In this document: positions 52,690-61,244 of the stretch, one piece after another
How the letters are laid out: the number at the start of each line of letters is the position of its first letter
How positions within the stretch are numbered: position 1 is the first letter of the stretch
Source of the DNA: Planctomycetota bacterium
GTDB taxonomy: Bacteria > Planctomycetota > Phycisphaerae > Phycisphaerales > UBA1924
Assembly (NCBI GenBank): GCA_033763975.1
Contig: JANRJM010000016.1
Span: 1-64,000 of the forward strand
Length of the DNA stretch: 64,000 bases
Direction of reading: 5' to 3'
The notes under the pieces: generated by a model
What the model saw: only the letters and a program-made list of their open reading frames with translations
The model's database searches: none
What the model was told of the DNA's origin: nothing
Made by a program: the position numbers and the translations under genes

Positions 52690-53724
52690 TCACGCCCCGG
52701 GGAACAGGCCGCCCGGGCCCGGCGCGGGCGGGGCGATGCCCAGGTGCCGCCCGGCCGCCGGCGTCAGCGAGCGCCCCTGGCGCGTCCGCGCCAGCAGCCC
52801 GATCTGCAGCAGGTAGGGCTCCACGGTGTCTTCGAGTGTCCCGGCGTCCTCGTTCATCGTCGCGGCGATCGCCTCGATCCCCACCGGCCCGCCCGCGTAG
52901 GTCCCCGCGATGCACCGCAGGTACGCGCGGTCCAGCCCGTCCAGCCCCAGCGCGTCGATCCCCTCCAGCGCGAGCGCGCCATCGATCATCGCGGCCGACA
53001 GCCGCCCGTCGCCCTTGACGGCGGCGAAGTCGCGCACGCGCCGGAGCAGGCGGTTGGCGATGCGGGGCGTGCCGCGCGAGCGCGAGGCGAGGCGCGCGAG
53101 GTCCGACCGTTCGGGCGCCGCGAGGTTGAGCAGTCGCGCGCTCCGCGCGAGGATCTCCACCAGTTCGTCGGTCGAGTAGTACTGCAGGTGGTGCACGATG
53201 CCGAAGCGCGACCGCAGGGGCGACGACAGCATCCCCGCGCGCGTCGTGGCGCCCACGAGCGTGAAGGGCTTGCAGCGCACCTGCACCGTGCGGGCCGAGA
53301 GCCCCGCGTCGAGCGTCACATCGATGCGGAAGTCCTCCATCGCCGGGTAGATGAACTCTTCCACGGCGACGGGCAAACGGTGGATCTCGTCGATGAACAG
53401 GATGTCGCGCGCCTGCAGACGCGTGAGCGTCGCGACCAGGTCCGTCCCTCGCGCGAGCGCCGGCCCGCTCGTCAGCACGACGCCCGCGCCCATCTCCTTC
53501 GCCAGGACATGGGCCAGGGTCGTCTTCCCCAGCCCGGGCGGGCCGTGCAGCAGCAGGTGCTCCATGGGCTCGCTGCGCTGCGAGGCGGCCCGGATGGCGA
53601 TGCGCAGGCGCTCCAGCAGATCGCGCTGCCCGACGTACTCGTCGAGCTGCGTCGGGCGGAGCGCCCAGTTCTGGGGCTCTTCTTCCGGGGCCTGCTTGCC
53701 CGAGAGCACACGCTGCGTCGCCAT
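52690..53724 (-). CDS. ruvB: Holliday junction DNA helicase RuvB
   Basis: A 344-residue AAA+ motor: ALRPTQLDEYVGQRDLLERL, Walker A LLHGPPGLGKTTLAHVLA, Walker B ILFIDEIHRLP, sensor 1 VGATTRAGMLSSPLRSRFG and the C-terminal winged helix ending near QGRSLTPAAGRHLG. It drives branch migration with RuvA. ruvA is not adjacent. It lies 53 nt after the secreted protein gene, same strand. Confidence 0.96.
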   Translation of the reverse strand: MATQRVLSGKQAPEEEPQNWALRPTQLDEYVGQRDLLERLRIAIRAASQRSEPMEHLLLHGPPGLGKTTLAHVLAKEMGAGVVLTSGPALARGTDLVATLTRLQARDILFIDEIHRLPVAVEEFIYPAMEDFRIDVTLDAGLSARTVQVRCKPFTLVGATTRAGMLSSPLRSRFGIVHHLQYYSTDELVEILARSARLLNLAAPERSDLARLASRSRGTPRIANRLLRRVRDFAAVKGDGRLSAAMIDGALALEGIDALGLDGLDRAYLRCIAGTYAGGPVGIEAIAATMNEDAGTLEDTVEPYLLQIGLLARTRQGRSLTPAAGRHLGIAPPAPGPGGLFPGA

Positions 53725-53777
53725 GCACCTTGCTCCACGCTTCGGACGGGCCCGGACCCCGCGGCCGACGGTCGAGC

Positions 53778-55262
53778 CTAGTCCATCGGCAGGCCCTTGC
53801 GCCGCCAGAGCGACACAAGTTCATCGAGGCTGATGGGCTCGGCGACCGTGCCGCGGGGCAGTTCGGCGCGCACCAGCGCGCCCCGCTCGTTGTACTCGCT
53901 CACCTGCGGGCGCGACTGGTCGTGCAGGCGCGTCGTGAGACGCCACAGCCCCGGGCGATCCGCCGGCTGCTCCAGCAGGTCACGACGCAGGCGGATGGTC
54001 TCGCGGTCGGACTGGTAGACGTAGAACGCCATGTCCGCCGTGATCCCCGCGCGCACCAGGATCTGCGGGAGCAGCAGCGACTCCAGGCGGCTGACATACC
54101 CCTCGCCCTGGATCACCGGCCTCACCGTGCGCGGCGGCTGGCCCGGCGTCTCCACCTCCACCTGCATCGTGCCCCCGTCACGCACGCCCAGCTCGCTCGC
54201 CTGGATCACGCGGTCGCCGTCGCGCACCACGTTGCGCACGCTCCAGCCTTCCCGCTCGCGGTCGAGCGACAGAAAAAAGATCGACTGCGAGTCCACGATC
54301 CGGGGCTTCGCGCCCGCCTCGTTCGGACGATCGAGCCAGCGCGCGTCCATCCGCACCACGAACCCCTGCTCGCGGTCGCCCGCCCCCGTGTGCTTCTTCG
54401 TCGGGTCGAGTTCACCACGGCGCCCGAGCGCGCAGCGGACGCGGCGGTAGCCAACCTCTTCTTCGTCGGCCTTCGCGCCCGTCGGCGACGGGCGATAGAG
54501 ACGTTCCCACCGCTCGGGCATCGCTTCCACGATTTCGCGCAGCACGTCCGGCGTCGTCCGCTCGAACACCTTGAGCCCCGTCTTGATCGCCGCCGCGCGG
54601 GCGTTGCCGACCTTCGCCGGGTCCTCGAACGTCGCCGTCCCGATCATCCCCTCGCTCTCGCGGCGCGCCCCGGCCAGCACCGGCTCGGTCGTGATCAGTT
54701 CGAACGTCACGAACTGCTGGGGCGTCAGGCGGAAAATCGTGTACCCGCGCACCACCGCCGGCGAGCCGCCCTCCGGCGGCATCAGCACGTACGCACGTTC
54801 CGCGGGCATCCCGTTTATCTCGACCGTCGAACGCGGCACGATGATCGTGCCCCGATACCCCACCACCTGCCCGGGCTTCGTCCGGTCGTAGACCTCGCCG
54901 CTGGTCTTCAGGATCTGCGTCACCACCTCGTCCATCGCGTGCGCCGCCGTGACCTCCGGATTCGCCGTGCGTGGCGTGGTGATGTTCACCAGCCACGTGC
55001 CGTCCTCGGGCTTGATGGTCGCCGTCACGCGCCCGCCCACCGAACCCGACTCCGCCTTGCTGCCCATGGGCAGCAGCATCTCGAGCCCGACCGAGTCGAG
55101 GCGGAACGCCTCGTCATCGAACTCCACCGTGCCCGTCACGCCCGCTGGCGCGGTGGGGGGGGTGTTCGGCACCGCGCGCTGCGCCAGCGCCGGGCCGCCC
55201 AGCGCAAGCAGCGTGCACGCGCAGGCGAGCAGTTGCGGTACGGCATTCGGACGGGTGGGCAT
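53778..55262 (-). CDS. Secreted protein of unknown function
   Basis: A 494-residue protein. The signal peptide QLLACACTLLALGGPALAQ is clear. The mature protein alternates strands and short helices (AFRLDSVGLEMLLPMGSKAESG, QVVGYRGTIIVPRSTVEINGMPAERAYVLMPP, SIFFLSLDREREGWSVRNVVRDGD, MAFYVYQSDRETIRLRRDLLEQ). No domain is recognised. ATG at 55262 follows CGGAGGCCGCC, the same element as before the dockerin-like gene at 12352. It is divergent from the S10 operon. Confidence 0.7.
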   Translation of the reverse strand: MPTRPNAVPQLLACACTLLALGGPALAQRAVPNTPPTAPAGVTGTVEFDDEAFRLDSVGLEMLLPMGSKAESGSVGGRVTATIKPEDGTWLVNITTPRTANPEVTAAHAMDEVVTQILKTSGEVYDRTKPGQVVGYRGTIIVPRSTVEINGMPAERAYVLMPPEGGSPAVVRGYTIFRLTPQQFVTFELITTEPVLAGARRESEGMIGTATFEDPAKVGNARAAAIKTGLKVFERTTPDVLREIVEAMPERWERLYRPSPTGAKADEEEVGYRRVRCALGRRGELDPTKKHTGAGDREQGFVVRMDARWLDRPNEAGAKPRIVDSQSIFFLSLDREREGWSVRNVVRDGDRVIQASELGVRDGGTMQVEVETPGQPPRTVRPVIQGEGYVSRLESLLLPQILVRAGITADMAFYVYQSDRETIRLRRDLLEQPADRPGLWRLTTRLHDQSRPQVSEYNERGALVRAELPRGTVAEPISLDELVSLWRRKGLPMD

Positions 55263-55371
55263 GGCGGCCTCCGGGCGAGGGTAGGTCCGAACATCGGTTC
55301 GGGCTCAGGACGGGACCGAGGACTGACATCGACAACCGGTGTGACCCGGCTTGATCGAGGAGCGTGCGGGG

Positions 55372-55433
55372 AAGTGGCAAAGTGGCAGAGTGGCAGAGTG
55401 GCAGAGTGGCAAAGTGGCAAAGTGGCAAAGTGG
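55372..55433 (+). repeat. Octamer tandem repeat (AAGTGGCA)n
   Basis: Seven full 8-bp units (AAGTGGCA or GAGTGGCA) plus a 6-bp partial unit, 62 bp in total, with no spacer variation other than A/G at the first base. It ends about 75 bp before the S10 promoter. It is not a CRISPR, since there are no spacers. Confidence 0.92.
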
Positions 55434-55507
55434 AGACTGAGAAGAGGTCGAGGGAGGGGGTGCGGGGGTGACGCCGTGGCGGGTCGAAGCTGCGCATGTT
55501 GCCCGGG

Positions 55508-55535
55508 TTGACTTCTGTGCGGCCCCGTCTACGCT
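55508..55535 (+). promoter_or_regulatory. Promoter of the S10 operon
   Basis: TTGACT (55508-55513), 16-nt spacer, TACGCT (55530-55535). Both boxes are close to consensus and match the -10 type used elsewhere in the window. Confidence 0.75.
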
Positions 55536-55637
55536 TCCCTCCCACCTCTCCGGAAAGAGGGGCGGTCGCGTGTCTTCGGTGGCGGTCGCCACGCGGAGCA
55601 GCGAGCGCCGACGGCGGGTGGACTGGACGGACACTGC

Positions 55638-55946
55638 ATGACGGGCGGGCGAATCAGAATCCGGATGGAAGCGTACGACCACATCGCTTTGGACGCGTCG
55701 GCCAAGGAGATCGTGGAGCACGCGAAGCGCACGAACGCGAAGGTCGCGGGCCCGGTGCCCCTGCCGACGCGCGTGGAGCGCTACACCGTTCTGCGCTCTC
55801 CGTTCATCGACAAGAAGAGCCGCGAGCAGTTCGAGATCCGCACGCACAAGCGGATCATCGACATCATCGACCCCAACGCGCGGACGGTCGAGGCGTTGAA
55901 CCGACTGGTCGTGCCGGCGGGCGTGTTCGTGAAGATCAAGGCGTAA
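55638..55946 (+). CDS. rpsJ: 30S ribosomal protein S10
   Basis: A 102-residue protein, [41 protein letters not shown], with the S10 core and end [12 protein letters not shown]. First gene of the S10 operon. The start aligns with the usual RIRIRLKAFDH opening. It binds 16S rRNA and, with NusB, can serve in antitermination. Confidence 0.96.
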   Translation: MTGGRIRIRMEAYDHIALDASAKEIVEHAKRTNAKVAGPVPLPTRVERYTVLRSPFIDKKSREQFEIRTHKRIIDIIDPNARTVEALNRLVVPAGVFVKIKA

Positions 55947-55958
55947 GAAGAAGGCACT

Positions 55959-55979
55959 CGGCATTCGGCATTGGGCATT
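55959..55979 (+). repeat. Heptamer tandem repeat (CGGCATT)3
   Basis: Three 7-bp units (CGGCATT, CGGCATT, GGGCATT) in the rpsJ-rplC spacer. Confidence 0.75.
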
Positions 55980-56085
55980 AGAAATCGGGGATCAGGAACG
56001 AGGCAGAAGGCAATCGGGAACGCAGATTGACGGACGATCAGGGGACGCGTGAACGCGGCCGCCGGATTCCGCGAGGATGAATGCG

Positions 56086-56775
56086 ATGGGCGTGTCGTTG
56101 CTGGGCAAGAAGATCGGGATGACCCGTGTCTACACGGACAAGGGAGTCTCCCTGCCGGTGACGGTGATCGAGTGCGGGCCGTGCGTGGTGACGCAGGTTC
56201 GCACGCCGGACGTGGACGGCTACGCGGCGGTGCAGATCGGGTACGAGGCCATCGACCCGCGCAACTCGACGATGGCGATGATCGCGCACGACGTGAAGGC
56301 CGGGGCCGCCCCCATGCGTCACCACCGCGAGTTCCGCGTGGACGCGAAGGACCTGGGGTCATTCCAGGCCGGGCAGGAGCTGAAGGTCGATTCGTTCGAC
56401 GGCACGATGTTCGTTGACGTGATCGGCACGTCGAAGGGCAAGGGCTTCCAGGGCGTGATGAAACGCCACCACTTCAAGGGCATGTTCGCGTCGCACGGCA
56501 CGGAGCGCAAGCACCGCTCGCCCGGCTCGATCGGCTCGCTGTGCTCGAACCGCGGGTACGGCGGCGGCCTGAAGAAGGGCAAGCGCATGGCCGGGCACAT
56601 GGGCGCGGTGCGCGTCACCTGCCGCTCGCTCGAGGTCGTGCAGCGCATCCCCGAGAAGAACCTGCTGCTCGTCAAGGGCACGGTCCCGGGCGGCAAGAAC
56701 GGCGTCGTCGAGGTCCGCCCGGCGGTCCGGCTGTACAAGAGCAAGGCGGCGAAAGCCAAGGCGGCGTCGAAGTAG
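56086..56775 (+). CDS. rplC: 50S ribosomal protein L3
   Basis: A 229-residue protein beginning MGVSLLGKKIGMTRVYTDKG. The usual glycine loop region FQGVMKRHHFKGMFASHGTERKHRSPGSIGS is present. ATG at 56086 was preferred to 56077 because GAGG (56073-56076) is then 9 nt upstream. The spacer after it is unusually long and ends the first block of the operon. Confidence 0.95.
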   Translation: MGVSLLGKKIGMTRVYTDKGVSLPVTVIECGPCVVTQVRTPDVDGYAAVQIGYEAIDPRNSTMAMIAHDVKAGAAPMRHHREFRVDAKDLGSFQAGQELKVDSFDGTMFVDVIGTSKGKGFQGVMKRHHFKGMFASHGTERKHRSPGSIGSLCSNRGYGGGLKKGKRMAGHMGAVRVTCRSLEVVQRIPEKNLLLVKGTVPGGKNGVVEVRPAVRLYKSKAAKAKAASK

Positions 56776-57127
56776 AAGTGTGCACCCGGGCGATGGTCGT
56801 CCGGGTGTTTTCGTTCGTGGTCGGATGGTGCACAGGAGCAGCAGGCGTCTGATTCGCCGTCGCCCTCGCGGAACAAGGGCGGCGGGTCCGGAAGGTCAGA
56901 ACCCCCGACGGGGGCGACGAAACCACCGGGCGGCGACAAGCGACCGGAGCCGGGCCTGCCCCGTGCTCCGCTTGGACGGCCGAGTCGAATCCGATCCAAC
57001 CCCCGCGTCCGGTGACGCGTGCCGCGAGTGGCGGCGAGTGGAGGGTGGACGGATAGGCAACCAACGGCGTCACGTTCGGGCCGCATGCCCGGGCGGGGCG
57101 TCAGGCGTCAGGACGAGGTAAAGACCC
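56776..57127 (+). other. 352-bp gap between rplC and rplD with terminator-like hairpin
   Basis: No gene is seen. It begins with a hairpin and T-run (56783-56813). Further on there are GC-rich inverted segments such as CCCCCGACGGGGG. GAGGTAAA before rplD is its RBS. It may carry an internal promoter or a regulatory leader for L4, but no known leader motif was recognised. Confidence 0.5.
56783..56813 (+). terminator. Candidate terminator or attenuator between L3 and L4
   Basis: CACCCGG (56783-56789) pairs with CCGGGTG (56801-56807), followed by TTTTCGTTC. In an operon that should be read through, this suggests attenuation or a partial terminator. Confidence 0.6.
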
Positions 57128-57850
57128 ATGGATGTCCCCGTCTACAACATGCAGGGCACGCAGGTGGCGTCCCTTACGATCGATGAGCACACGCTGGGCG
57201 GCGAGGTGAACGCGGCGCTGATCAAGCAGGCGTACGTGATGTACCACGCCAACCTCCGCCAGGGCTCGTCTCGCACGAAGAACCGGCACGAGGTCGAGGG
57301 CTCGACCCGCAAGCTCTACAAGCAGAAGGGCACCGGCAACGCCCGTCACGGCGACAAGAAGGCCAACCTGTTCAAGGGCGGCGGGCACGGGCACAGCAAG
57401 AAGCGCACGCGCGAGGACTTCCGCGTCGACATGCCCAAGAAGATGCGGCGCAAGGCCAACCGCAACGCGCTGCTCGCCAAGCTCGTGGACCAGGAAGTCC
57501 GCGTGATCGACTCGCTGCAGTTCGGCGAGCCCCGCACGCGGGCCTTCAAGGACTTCCTGGGCGCGATCAAGGTGGACAACACCGCGGTGGTCGCGCTCTC
57601 GTCCGACGAGGCGCGCGTCAAGAACACCCGCCTCAGCGGGCGCAACATCGACGGGGTCCGGATGATCCGCAGCGACCAGCTGACGGCGTACGAGATGCTC
57701 GGGCACCGGTACGTGGTGATCGAGCGGGCCGAACTGGAGGCGTGGCTGCACGGGCCGACCTCGCAGACCGGCAAGGACGCGAAGGTTTCGCCCCTGGGGC
57801 GCGAGGCGGGGGCCGAGGGCGGGCGCGCGAAGAGTGAGGTGAAGTCATGA
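57128..57850 (+). CDS. rplD: 50S ribosomal protein L4
   Basis: A 240-residue protein: MDVPVYNMQGTQVASL, SRTKNRHEVEGSTRKLYKQKGTGNARHGDKKANLFKGGGHGHSKK (the extended loop) and a C-terminal hydrophilic tail (GREAGAEGGRAKSEVKS) beyond the normal end. L4 is the autoregulator of the S10 operon in E. coli. It overlaps rplW by ATGA. Confidence 0.95.
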   Translation: MDVPVYNMQGTQVASLTIDEHTLGGEVNAALIKQAYVMYHANLRQGSSRTKNRHEVEGSTRKLYKQKGTGNARHGDKKANLFKGGGHGHSKKRTREDFRVDMPKKMRRKANRNALLAKLVDQEVRVIDSLQFGEPRTRAFKDFLGAIKVDNTAVVALSSDEARVKNTRLSGRNIDGVRMIRSDQLTAYEMLGHRYVVIERAELEAWLHGPTSQTGKDAKVSPLGREAGAEGGRAKSEVKS

Positions 57851-58137
57851 GCGTGAAGCTGGACGCGACGCACGTCATCAAGCGCCCGCTGCTCACCGAG
57901 CGGACGACGTTCGCGATGAACGAGCGCAAGCAGTACACGTTCGTCGTCGACACCCGGGCGACCAAGCCCGACATCAAGGCGGCGATCGAGACGCTGTACC
58001 GCGTGCGGGTGGTGGGGGTGAACACGCTGGTGCAGAAGCACAAGGCGCGTCGCACCCGGTTCGGGGTGAGCCAGCCGGCCCCGACCAAGAAGGCGATCGT
58101 GCGCGTGCACGACGAGGACACGATCGAACTGTTCTGA
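57847..58137 (+). CDS. rplW: 50S ribosomal protein L23
   Basis: A 96-residue protein with VIKRPLLTERTTFAMNERKQYTFVVDTRATKPDIKAAIETLYRVRVVGVNTL. It forms the exit-tunnel docking site. The ATG overlaps the rplD stop. Confidence 0.95.
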   Translation: MSVKLDATHVIKRPLLTERTTFAMNERKQYTFVVDTRATKPDIKAAIETLYRVRVVGVNTLVQKHKARRTRFGVSQPAPTKKAIVRVHDEDTIELF

Positions 58138-58165
58138 GCATCTTTCCAGGGACCGGAGCACGCAC

Positions 58166-59023
58166 ATGCCCATCCGCATCTACAAGCGAACGAGCGCCGG
58201 CCGACGCAACGCGTCGGTGAACATGCACGCCGAGGTGACCAAGAAGCGCCCCGAGCAGGCGCTGCTGCGTCCGATCCCCAAGACCGGCGGACGCAACCAC
58301 CACGGCAAGATCACGATGCGCGGGATCGGCGGCGGGGTGAAGCGTCGCTACCGCGTGATCGACTTCAAGCGCAAGGACCGCGACGGGGTCATCGGCAAGG
58401 TCATCGGCATCGAGTACGACCCGAACCGCTCGTGCCACATCGCGCTGATCGAGTACACCGACGGGGTCCGCCGGTACATCCCCAGCCCGCAGGGCCTGAA
58501 GGACGGGCAGGAGATCGAGTGCTCGAGCACCGGCCCGGTGGAGCCCAACCCGGGCAACGCGATGCCGCTGCAGTACATCCCCACGGGGCTGGACGTGCAC
58601 TGCGTGGAGCTGAAGCCCGGGCGTGGGGCGCAGATGTGCCGCTCGGCGGGCGTGTACGCCCGTCTGACGAACAAGGAAGGCGGGTACGCGACGCTGGTGC
58701 TGCCCAGCGGCGAGATGCGGATGGTCCCGCTGGCATGCCGCGCGACGATCGGGCAGGTCGGCAACGGCGACCACCGCCTGCGGATGCTGGGCAAGGCGGG
58801 CATGTCGCGTCTGCTGGGCATCCGCCCGAAGACGCGCGGCGTGGCGAAGAGCCACCACGCTCACCCGCTGGGCGGCGGGTCGGGGCGCAGCAAGGGCAAC
58901 CGCCCGCTGTGCGGGCCGACGGGCGTGCACGCCAAGGGCGGGAACACGCGCAACCCGAAGAAGCACAGCGGGAAGCTGATCATCCGGCGTCGCGTGTCGA
59001 AGCGGTACGGGCAGAAGAAGTAA
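58166..59023 (+). CDS. rplB: 50S ribosomal protein L2
   Basis: A 285-residue protein: GRRNASVNMHAEV, TGGRNHHGKITMRGIGGGVKRRYRVIDFKR and the conserved HHAHPLGGGSGRSKGNRPLCG end. Slightly longer than the usual 275. It is central to peptidyl transferase assembly. Confidence 0.96.
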   Translation: MPIRIYKRTSAGRRNASVNMHAEVTKKRPEQALLRPIPKTGGRNHHGKITMRGIGGGVKRRYRVIDFKRKDRDGVIGKVIGIEYDPNRSCHIALIEYTDGVRRYIPSPQGLKDGQEIECSSTGPVEPNPGNAMPLQYIPTGLDVHCVELKPGRGAQMCRSAGVYARLTNKEGGYATLVLPSGEMRMVPLACRATIGQVGNGDHRLRMLGKAGMSRLLGIRPKTRGVAKSHHAHPLGGGSGRSKGNRPLCGPTGVHAKGGNTRNPKKHSGKLIIRRRVSKRYGQKK

Positions 59024-59041
59024 GACGCCGCGGAGCGGCAC

Positions 59042-59082
59042 GGGACGGTGGTCGGGGACGGTGGTCACGAAGGCACGAAGGG
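59042..59082 (+). repeat. Short tandem repeats in the rplB-rpsS spacer
   Basis: GGGACGGTGGTC occurs twice (59042-59053, 59055-59066), then ACGAAGGC/ACGAAGGG (59067-59082). Confidence 0.7.
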
Positions 59083-59096
59083 ACTGAGGAACGCGC

Positions 59097-59402
59097 ATGG
59101 GACGCAGTCTGAAGAAAGGGCCGTACGTCGACGAGGGTCTCTACATGAAGGTGGAGCGGCTGAACGCCTCTCGCCGGAAGGAGGCGATCAAGACGTGGGC
59201 GCGCCGGTGCACGATCGTTCCGGAGTTCGTGGGGCACACGTTCAAGGTGCACAACGGGAAGCAGTTCCTGGACGTGTTCGTGACGGAGGACATGGTGGGG
59301 CACAAGCTGGGCGAGTTCAGCAGCAGCCGCACGTTCCGCGGGCACACGAACAAGAAGGAAGGCATCGACGCGGGGGCGGGCGCCGGGCCGGCGAAGAAGT
59401 AA
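59097..59402 (+). CDS. rpsS: 30S ribosomal protein S19
   Basis: A 101-residue protein, [20 protein letters not shown], with [50 protein letters not shown]. It is typical apart from a Gly/Ala tail. Confidence 0.95.
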   Translation: MGRSLKKGPYVDEGLYMKVERLNASRRKEAIKTWARRCTIVPEFVGHTFKVHNGKQFLDVFVTEDMVGHKLGEFSSSRTFRGHTNKKEGIDAGAGAGPAKK

Positions 59403-59455
59403 GGCGGCGGGTGATCAGGGGCGCGGGACCGCGCACAGCAGAAGGACGGTAAGCC

Positions 59456-60010
59456 GTGAGGATCCGAGGCAACAAACTCAAGGCGGCGCTCGAGCGGGCG
59501 GAGATGACCGTGGACCGGGCGGCGGAGGCGCTGGCCGAGCCGGGGTTCGCGAAGGACGACGCGGCGCGCGCGATCCGGAACTGGATGGCGGGTCGCGACC
59601 ATCCGCGCTGCCGCGCGTCGCGCCTGAAGAAGCTGGCGGGCGTGCTGAAGGTCGACGTGAAGGACCTGGCGGCGTTCACGAGCGAGGTGCGGTACCACCG
59701 CGGGAGCCCGCGCAAGGCGGCGCTGTTGGCGACGCTGATCCGCGGGAAGAACGTGGACCAGGCGCTGAACCTGCTGGCGTTCACGACGAAGCGTGCGGCG
59801 GTGAACATGCGCAAGTGCCTGAGCGCGGCGGTGTCGGACGCGGAGCAGGCGGAGTGCGACGTGACGCGCCTGTACGTGTCGGAAAGCCGCGTCGATTACG
59901 CCGCGGTGATGAAGCGATTCCAGCCGAAGGACCGCGGTCGAGCGCACCCGATCCTGAAGCCCTTGAGCCACATCACGATCTCGGTGGAGGAGCGCCCGTC
60001 GAGGGGCTAA
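59456..60010 (+). CDS. rplV: 50S ribosomal protein L22 with N-terminal XRE-like helix-turn-helix
   Basis: A 184-residue protein, well above the usual 110-120. The L22 body starts about residue 79 with YHRGSPRKAALLATLIRGKNVDQALNLLAF and ends with the HITISVEE hairpin. Residues 5-73 (KLKAALERAEMTVDRAAEALAE..., RAIRNWMAGRDHPRCRASRLKKLAGVLKVDVKDL) have the helix spacing and the W.AGRDHP turn of XRE/HTH_3 DNA-binding domains. GTG start at 59456. L22 lines the exit tunnel, so the extra domain would sit on the ribosome surface. Confidence 0.9.
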   Translation: MRIRGNKLKAALERAEMTVDRAAEALAEPGFAKDDAARAIRNWMAGRDHPRCRASRLKKLAGVLKVDVKDLAAFTSEVRYHRGSPRKAALLATLIRGKNVDQALNLLAFTTKRAAVNMRKCLSAAVSDAEQAECDVTRLYVSESRVDYAAVMKRFQPKDRGRAHPILKPLSHITISVEERPSRG

Positions 60011-60019
60011 GAGCGAACC

Positions 60020-60721
60020 ATGGGACAGAAGACGCATCCATTCGGGCTTCGCCTGGGCATCACCGAGGCGCACAAGAGCAGGTGGTACGCGCCCAAGGCG
60101 CTGTACGGGGAGCTGCTCGTCGAGGACGAGAAGATCCGGCGCTGGCTGGACAAGCGTCTGAACCGCAGGCCGCCAAACGCGGCGGTGTCGGACGTGCACA
60201 TCGAGCGCACGCGCGAGGAACTGAAGATCATCATCAAGACGGCGCGCCCGGGCCTGGTGATCGGCCCCAAGGGGGCCGAGGTCGAGCGGATGACCGAAGA
60301 GCTGCAGTACATGACGGGGCGCAAGGTCGCGATCTCGATCATCGAGATCAAGAACGCCGACATGGACGCGAAGCTGGTGGCGGAGAGCGTGGCGGAGCAG
60401 CTGTCGAAGCGGTCGAGCTTCCGTCGCGCGGTGAAGATGAAGGCCGAGGCGTGCATGAACGCCGGGGCGCGCGGGTGCAAGATCCGCATCGCCGGGCGTC
60501 TGGGCGGGGCGGAGCTGGCGCGGGTGATGGAAGAGAAGCGCGGCTCGCTCCCGCTGTCGACGCTGCAGGCGAACGTGGAGTACGGGGTGGCGGAGGCGCA
60601 CACGACGTACGGGGTGATCGGGGTGAAGTGCTGGATCTTCAAGGGCATGTTCACGACCGAGCGGACGGAGGAAGAGTCCAACGCGGCGGGCGGTCGGGCA
60701 CGGGCGCGTGGCCGCAAGTAG
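60020..60721 (+). CDS. rpsC: 30S ribosomal protein S3
   Basis: A 233-residue protein: MGQKTHPFGLRLGITEAHKSRWYA, KH region KTARPGLVIGPKGAEVERM and RAVKMKAEACMNAGARGCKIRIAGRLGGAELARVMEEKRGSLPL. It has a Gly/Arg C-terminal tail. Confidence 0.96.
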   Translation: MGQKTHPFGLRLGITEAHKSRWYAPKALYGELLVEDEKIRRWLDKRLNRRPPNAAVSDVHIERTREELKIIIKTARPGLVIGPKGAEVERMTEELQYMTGRKVAISIIEIKNADMDAKLVAESVAEQLSKRSSFRRAVKMKAEACMNAGARGCKIRIAGRLGGAELARVMEEKRGSLPLSTLQANVEYGVAEAHTTYGVIGVKCWIFKGMFTTERTEEESNAAGGRARARGRK

Positions 60722-60727
60722 CGCGGG

Positions 60728-60775
60728 CCGGTGCGGAGGTCGGTGCGGTGATCGGTGCGGAGATCGGTGCGGTCG
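60728..60775 (+). repeat. 12-bp tandem repeat in the rpsC-rplP spacer
   Basis: Four 12-bp units based on GGTGCGGNGATC (60728-60739, 60740-60751, 60752-60763, 60764-60775). Confidence 0.8.
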
Positions 60776-60808
60776 GGTGAATCGTGATCGTGTGAATCGG
60801 AGTCAGCC

Positions 60809-61228
60809 ATGGCGTTGATGCCCAAAAGAGTGAAGTACCGCAAGGAGATGCGCCGGATCCGCCCGCGCAAGGCGACGAAGGGCAACTACGTCGCGTACGG
60901 GGATTTCGGGCTGCAGTCGCTCGAGGGGTGCTGGCTGCCCGGCAACGTGATCGAGGCGGGTCGCATCTCGTGCCAGCACTTCCTGAAGCGCGAGGGGAAG
61001 CTGTTCATCCGGGTCTTCCCGGACAAGCCGATCTCGAAGAAGCCGCTCGAGACGCGAATGGGAACGGGCAAGGCGGACGTCGACTACTGGGCGGCGCGGA
61101 TCAAGCCCGGGACGATGCTGTTCGAGATCGCGGGCGTTCCGGAGAGCACGGCGAAGCTGGCGCTGCTCCGGGCGGCGATGAAGATGCCGGTGCGCTGCCG
61201 GTTCGTGGGTCGGCGGGTGCGGGTCTAA
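60809..61228 (+). CDS. rplP: 50S ribosomal protein L16
   Basis: A 139-residue protein, MPKRVKYRKEMRRIRPRKATKGNYVAYGDFGLQSLEGCWLPGNVIEAGRIS, with KPLETRMGTGKADVDYWAARIKPG. Standard length. Confidence 0.96.
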   Translation: MALMPKRVKYRKEMRRIRPRKATKGNYVAYGDFGLQSLEGCWLPGNVIEAGRISCQHFLKREGKLFIRVFPDKPISKKPLETRMGTGKADVDYWAARIKPGTMLFEIAGVPESTAKLALLRAAMKMPVRCRFVGRRVRV

Positions 61229-61244
61229 CCGGGAGGGCGGGTTC

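Larger units (their letters stand above)
55263..55637. other. Leader and promoter region of the S10 ribosomal operon
   Basis: 375 bases without a gene. It holds an octamer tandem repeat (55372-55433), the S10 promoter (55508-55535) and a leader of about 96 nt before rpsJ. Nothing else was seen. Confidence 0.6.

Noticed and set aside
55372-55433. Possible CRISPR array
   Set aside because: The 8-bp units are contiguous with no spacers and no cas genes nearby.
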